Assembly: GCF_018885305.1 (NCBI RefSeq)
Contig: NZ_CP076544.1
Location: 1,240,001-1,304,000, forward strand
Length of the DNA stretch: 64,000 bases
From: Curtobacterium sp. L6-1
GTDB taxonomy: Bacteria; Actinomycetota; Actinomycetes; Actinomycetales; Microbacteriaceae
Direction: 5' to 3'
Shown here: piece by piece, positions 62,832-64,000 of the stretch
How positions within the stretch are numbered: position 1 is the stretch's first letter
Layout of the letters: each line of letters opens with the position of its first letter
Program-made: the position numbers and the translations under genes
Notes under the pieces: model-generated
Seen by the model: only the letters and a program-made list of their open reading frames with translations
Told to the model about the DNA's origin: nothing
The model's database searches: none

Positions 62832-63950
62832 ATGGCCGTCCTCGACGCCGCCGAAGTCCTCACCCAGACCCCCATGCCGACTCCGGAGGCCCGCGGCCCG
62901 CTGAGCGCTGCCGTCCTCGACGCGCTGCTCGGTGGCGCACCCGGGGAGTCGTTGCCGACCACCGCGGCCGCTGCCGTCGCCGCGTCGTCCGACGTCCTGC
63001 ACGACGACGACCTCCAGCTCGCGCTCTTCGTCCTGTACGAGCTCCACTACGGCGGGGTCATCGGCGTCGACGACCGCCTCGAGTGGGACACGACACTGCT
63101 CGCGACGCGCGCCGTGCTCGAGACGGCCCTCGAGGCCGCAGTGCGCACCGTGGTGCCGGTGCCGGAACGGCCGGAGCCCACGGCGGAGGCGGTCTCGGCA
63201 GCCCTCTTCGCGCTGACCGCGGCGGACAGCGGGCCGAGCGTCTCGCGCTGGGTGGCACGGAAGGCCGACCGTGAGCAGATCCGCGAGTTCCTCGTGCAGA
63301 AGACTGCATACACGCTGAAGGAGGCCGACCCGCACAGCTGGGCGATCCCCCGGCTGTCCGGCCGCGCGAAGGCAGCGCTCGTGGAGATCCAGTCAGACGA
63401 GTACGGCGGCGGACGCCCGAAGCGCATGCACTCGGCGATCTTCGCGCGCACCCTCCGGGCAGCGGGGCTCGACGACGCGTACGGCGCCTACGTCGACCAC
63501 CTGCCCGCGATCACCCTCGGCGCGCTCAACATGATGAGCATGTTCGGGCTGCACCGTCGGCTCCGCGGCGCGATCGTCGGGCACCTCGCCGCGTTCGAGA
63601 TGACGTCGTCGATCCCGAGCAAGCTGTACGGCGACGGCTTCCGCCGGCACGGCTTCGACGAGGACGCCACCTGGTACTTCGACGAGCACGTCGAGGCCGA
63701 CGCGGTGCACGAGCAGATCGCCGGCCGGGACCTCGCCGGCGGCCTGGTCGAGGCGGACCCGACGCTGCTCGACGACGTCATGTTCGGCGCGGCCGCCTGC
63801 CTGACCGTCGAGGGGATGGCCGGGGCGCAGCTGCTGTCGAGCTGGGAGGCCGGGCGCAGCTCGCTCCGCCGACCGATCGACGGCGACGGCGCTGCTGCCG
63901 GTGCGGTGCCCGTCCCCGCCACGACGGGCGGTGTCGGCGATGTCGCGTGA
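62832..63950 (+). CDS. Iron-containing redox enzyme family protein (heme-oxygenase-like fold)
   Basis: This is a 372-residue all-helical protein. Histidine/acid ligand candidates for a diiron or iron site: Glu70 and His72 in FVLYELHYGG, Glu185, Asp189/Glu190 and His200 in LVEIQSDEYGGGRPKRMHS, and the pair FDEHVEADAVHEQIAG later. This is the pattern of heme-oxygenase-like diiron (HDO) proteins annotated as iron-containing redox enzymes; known members catalyse varied oxidative reactions on amino acids or fatty acids. Substrate unknown. ATG after AAGGAG. It overlaps the next gene by 11 bases, a small protein that starts like CDGSH iron-sulfur proteins, suggesting an electron donor. Confidence 0.82.
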   Translation: MAVLDAAEVLTQTPMPTPEARGPLSAAVLDALLGGAPGESLPTTAAAAVAASSDVLHDDDLQLALFVLYELHYGGVIGVDDRLEWDTTLLATRAVLETALEAAVRTVVPVPERPEPTAEAVSAALFALTAADSGPSVSRWVARKADREQIREFLVQKTAYTLKEADPHSWAIPRLSGRAKAALVEIQSDEYGGGRPKRMHSAIFARTLRAAGLDDAYGAYVDHLPAITLGALNMMSMFGLHRRLRGAIVGHLAAFEMTSSIPSKLYGDGFRRHGFDEDATWYFDEHVEADAVHEQIAGRDLAGGLVEADPTLLDDVMFGAAACLTVEGMAGAQLLSSWEAGRSSLRRPIDGDGAAAGAVPVPATTGGVGDVA

Positions 63951-64000
63951 GCGGGACGACGAGCCGTCCATCGTCGCCTACCCGGACGGCCCGTTCCTGC
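63940..64000 (+). CDS. Start of a probable CDGSH iron-sulfur protein (partial)
   Basis: Only the first 20 residues are in the window: MSRERDDEPSIVAYPDGPFL. Y-P-[DN]-G-P-[LF]-L near the N-terminus is typical of actinobacterial CDGSH-type iron-sulfur proteins, which usually follow the iron-containing redox enzyme gene. The C-D-G-S-H motif itself would lie beyond the edge. The 11-base overlap with the preceding gene supports co-expression. Confidence 0.5.
   Translation, partial: MSRERDDEPSIVAYPDGPFL

Overview
The window is a high-GC actinobacterial chromosome segment, most likely from the family Microbacteriaceae, with Curtobacterium as my best guess. The evidence is the strong GC bias at third codon positions, the flagellar genes at the left edge, the many GTG/TTG starts, and the dense set of Actinobacteria-restricted families in their usual order (DUF3000, DUF3710, DUF3159, DUF3093, DUF4193, SepH, DUF7455, DUF4191). 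I saw no rRNA, tRNA, CRISPR array or recognisable transposase or integrase.

Layout. 1-1.9 kb: end of a flagellar operon (flgK 3' end, flgL, fliW). 2-9.7 kb: ordinary housekeeping genes (EcsC-like protein, FabH, ChaB-like protein, aldo/keto reductase, ammonium transporter Amt, AFG1/ZapE ATPase, rhodanese plus SufE). 9.8-14.1 kb: an accessory island of small genes. It holds a wrecked toxin-like gene, MafI-like and Imm26-like immunity proteins, two DUF6188-like paralogues, another paralogue pair, two frame-damaged genes and a GAGT microsatellite; its left half has clearly lower GC. 14.2-26.4 kb: alpha/beta hydrolase, DUF3000, RNase D, thiolase plus FadB, Dxs and aconitase. 26.5-31 kb: the dut/DUF3710/DUF3159 group and SepH. 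31-41 kb: a pyrophosphatase-type phosphodiesterase, both topoisomerase IV subunits, then the primary sigma factor with a MurT-GatD pair immediately downstream. 41-53 kb: MFS transporter, PAC2 protein, PepA, Lpd, the E2 acyltransferase, DUF4191, RDD protein and glnA1. 53.1-57.9 kb: a three-gene synthase-dependent polysaccharide operon (GT2, GH26, UDP-sugar dehydrogenase) between glnA1 and glnE. 58.3-64 kb: glnE, glnA2, a heme-oxygenase-like diiron protein and the start of a probable CDGSH protein.

How the parts connect. Nitrogen assimilation is the clearest theme: Amt imports ammonium, GlnA1 fixes it, GlnE controls GlnA1 by adenylylation, and both amt and glnA1 carry GlnR-type operators (four 5-bp half-sites at 11-bp steps) with the same 10-bp gap to the -10 box. 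The most unusual observation is that the MurT-GatD pair contains no cysteine at all. GatD therefore lacks the glutaminase nucleophile and MurT lacks its zinc ribbon, which fits an altered role in a lineage whose group-B cell wall cross-links through the same D-Glu carboxyl that MurT-GatD normally amidates. Non-coding DNA is rich in families of intergenic hairpins, notably a recurrent GACGGGAGGC...GCCTCCCGTC element and a cluster of about ten TCGCACGAA palindrome units at 50.25-50.71 kb.
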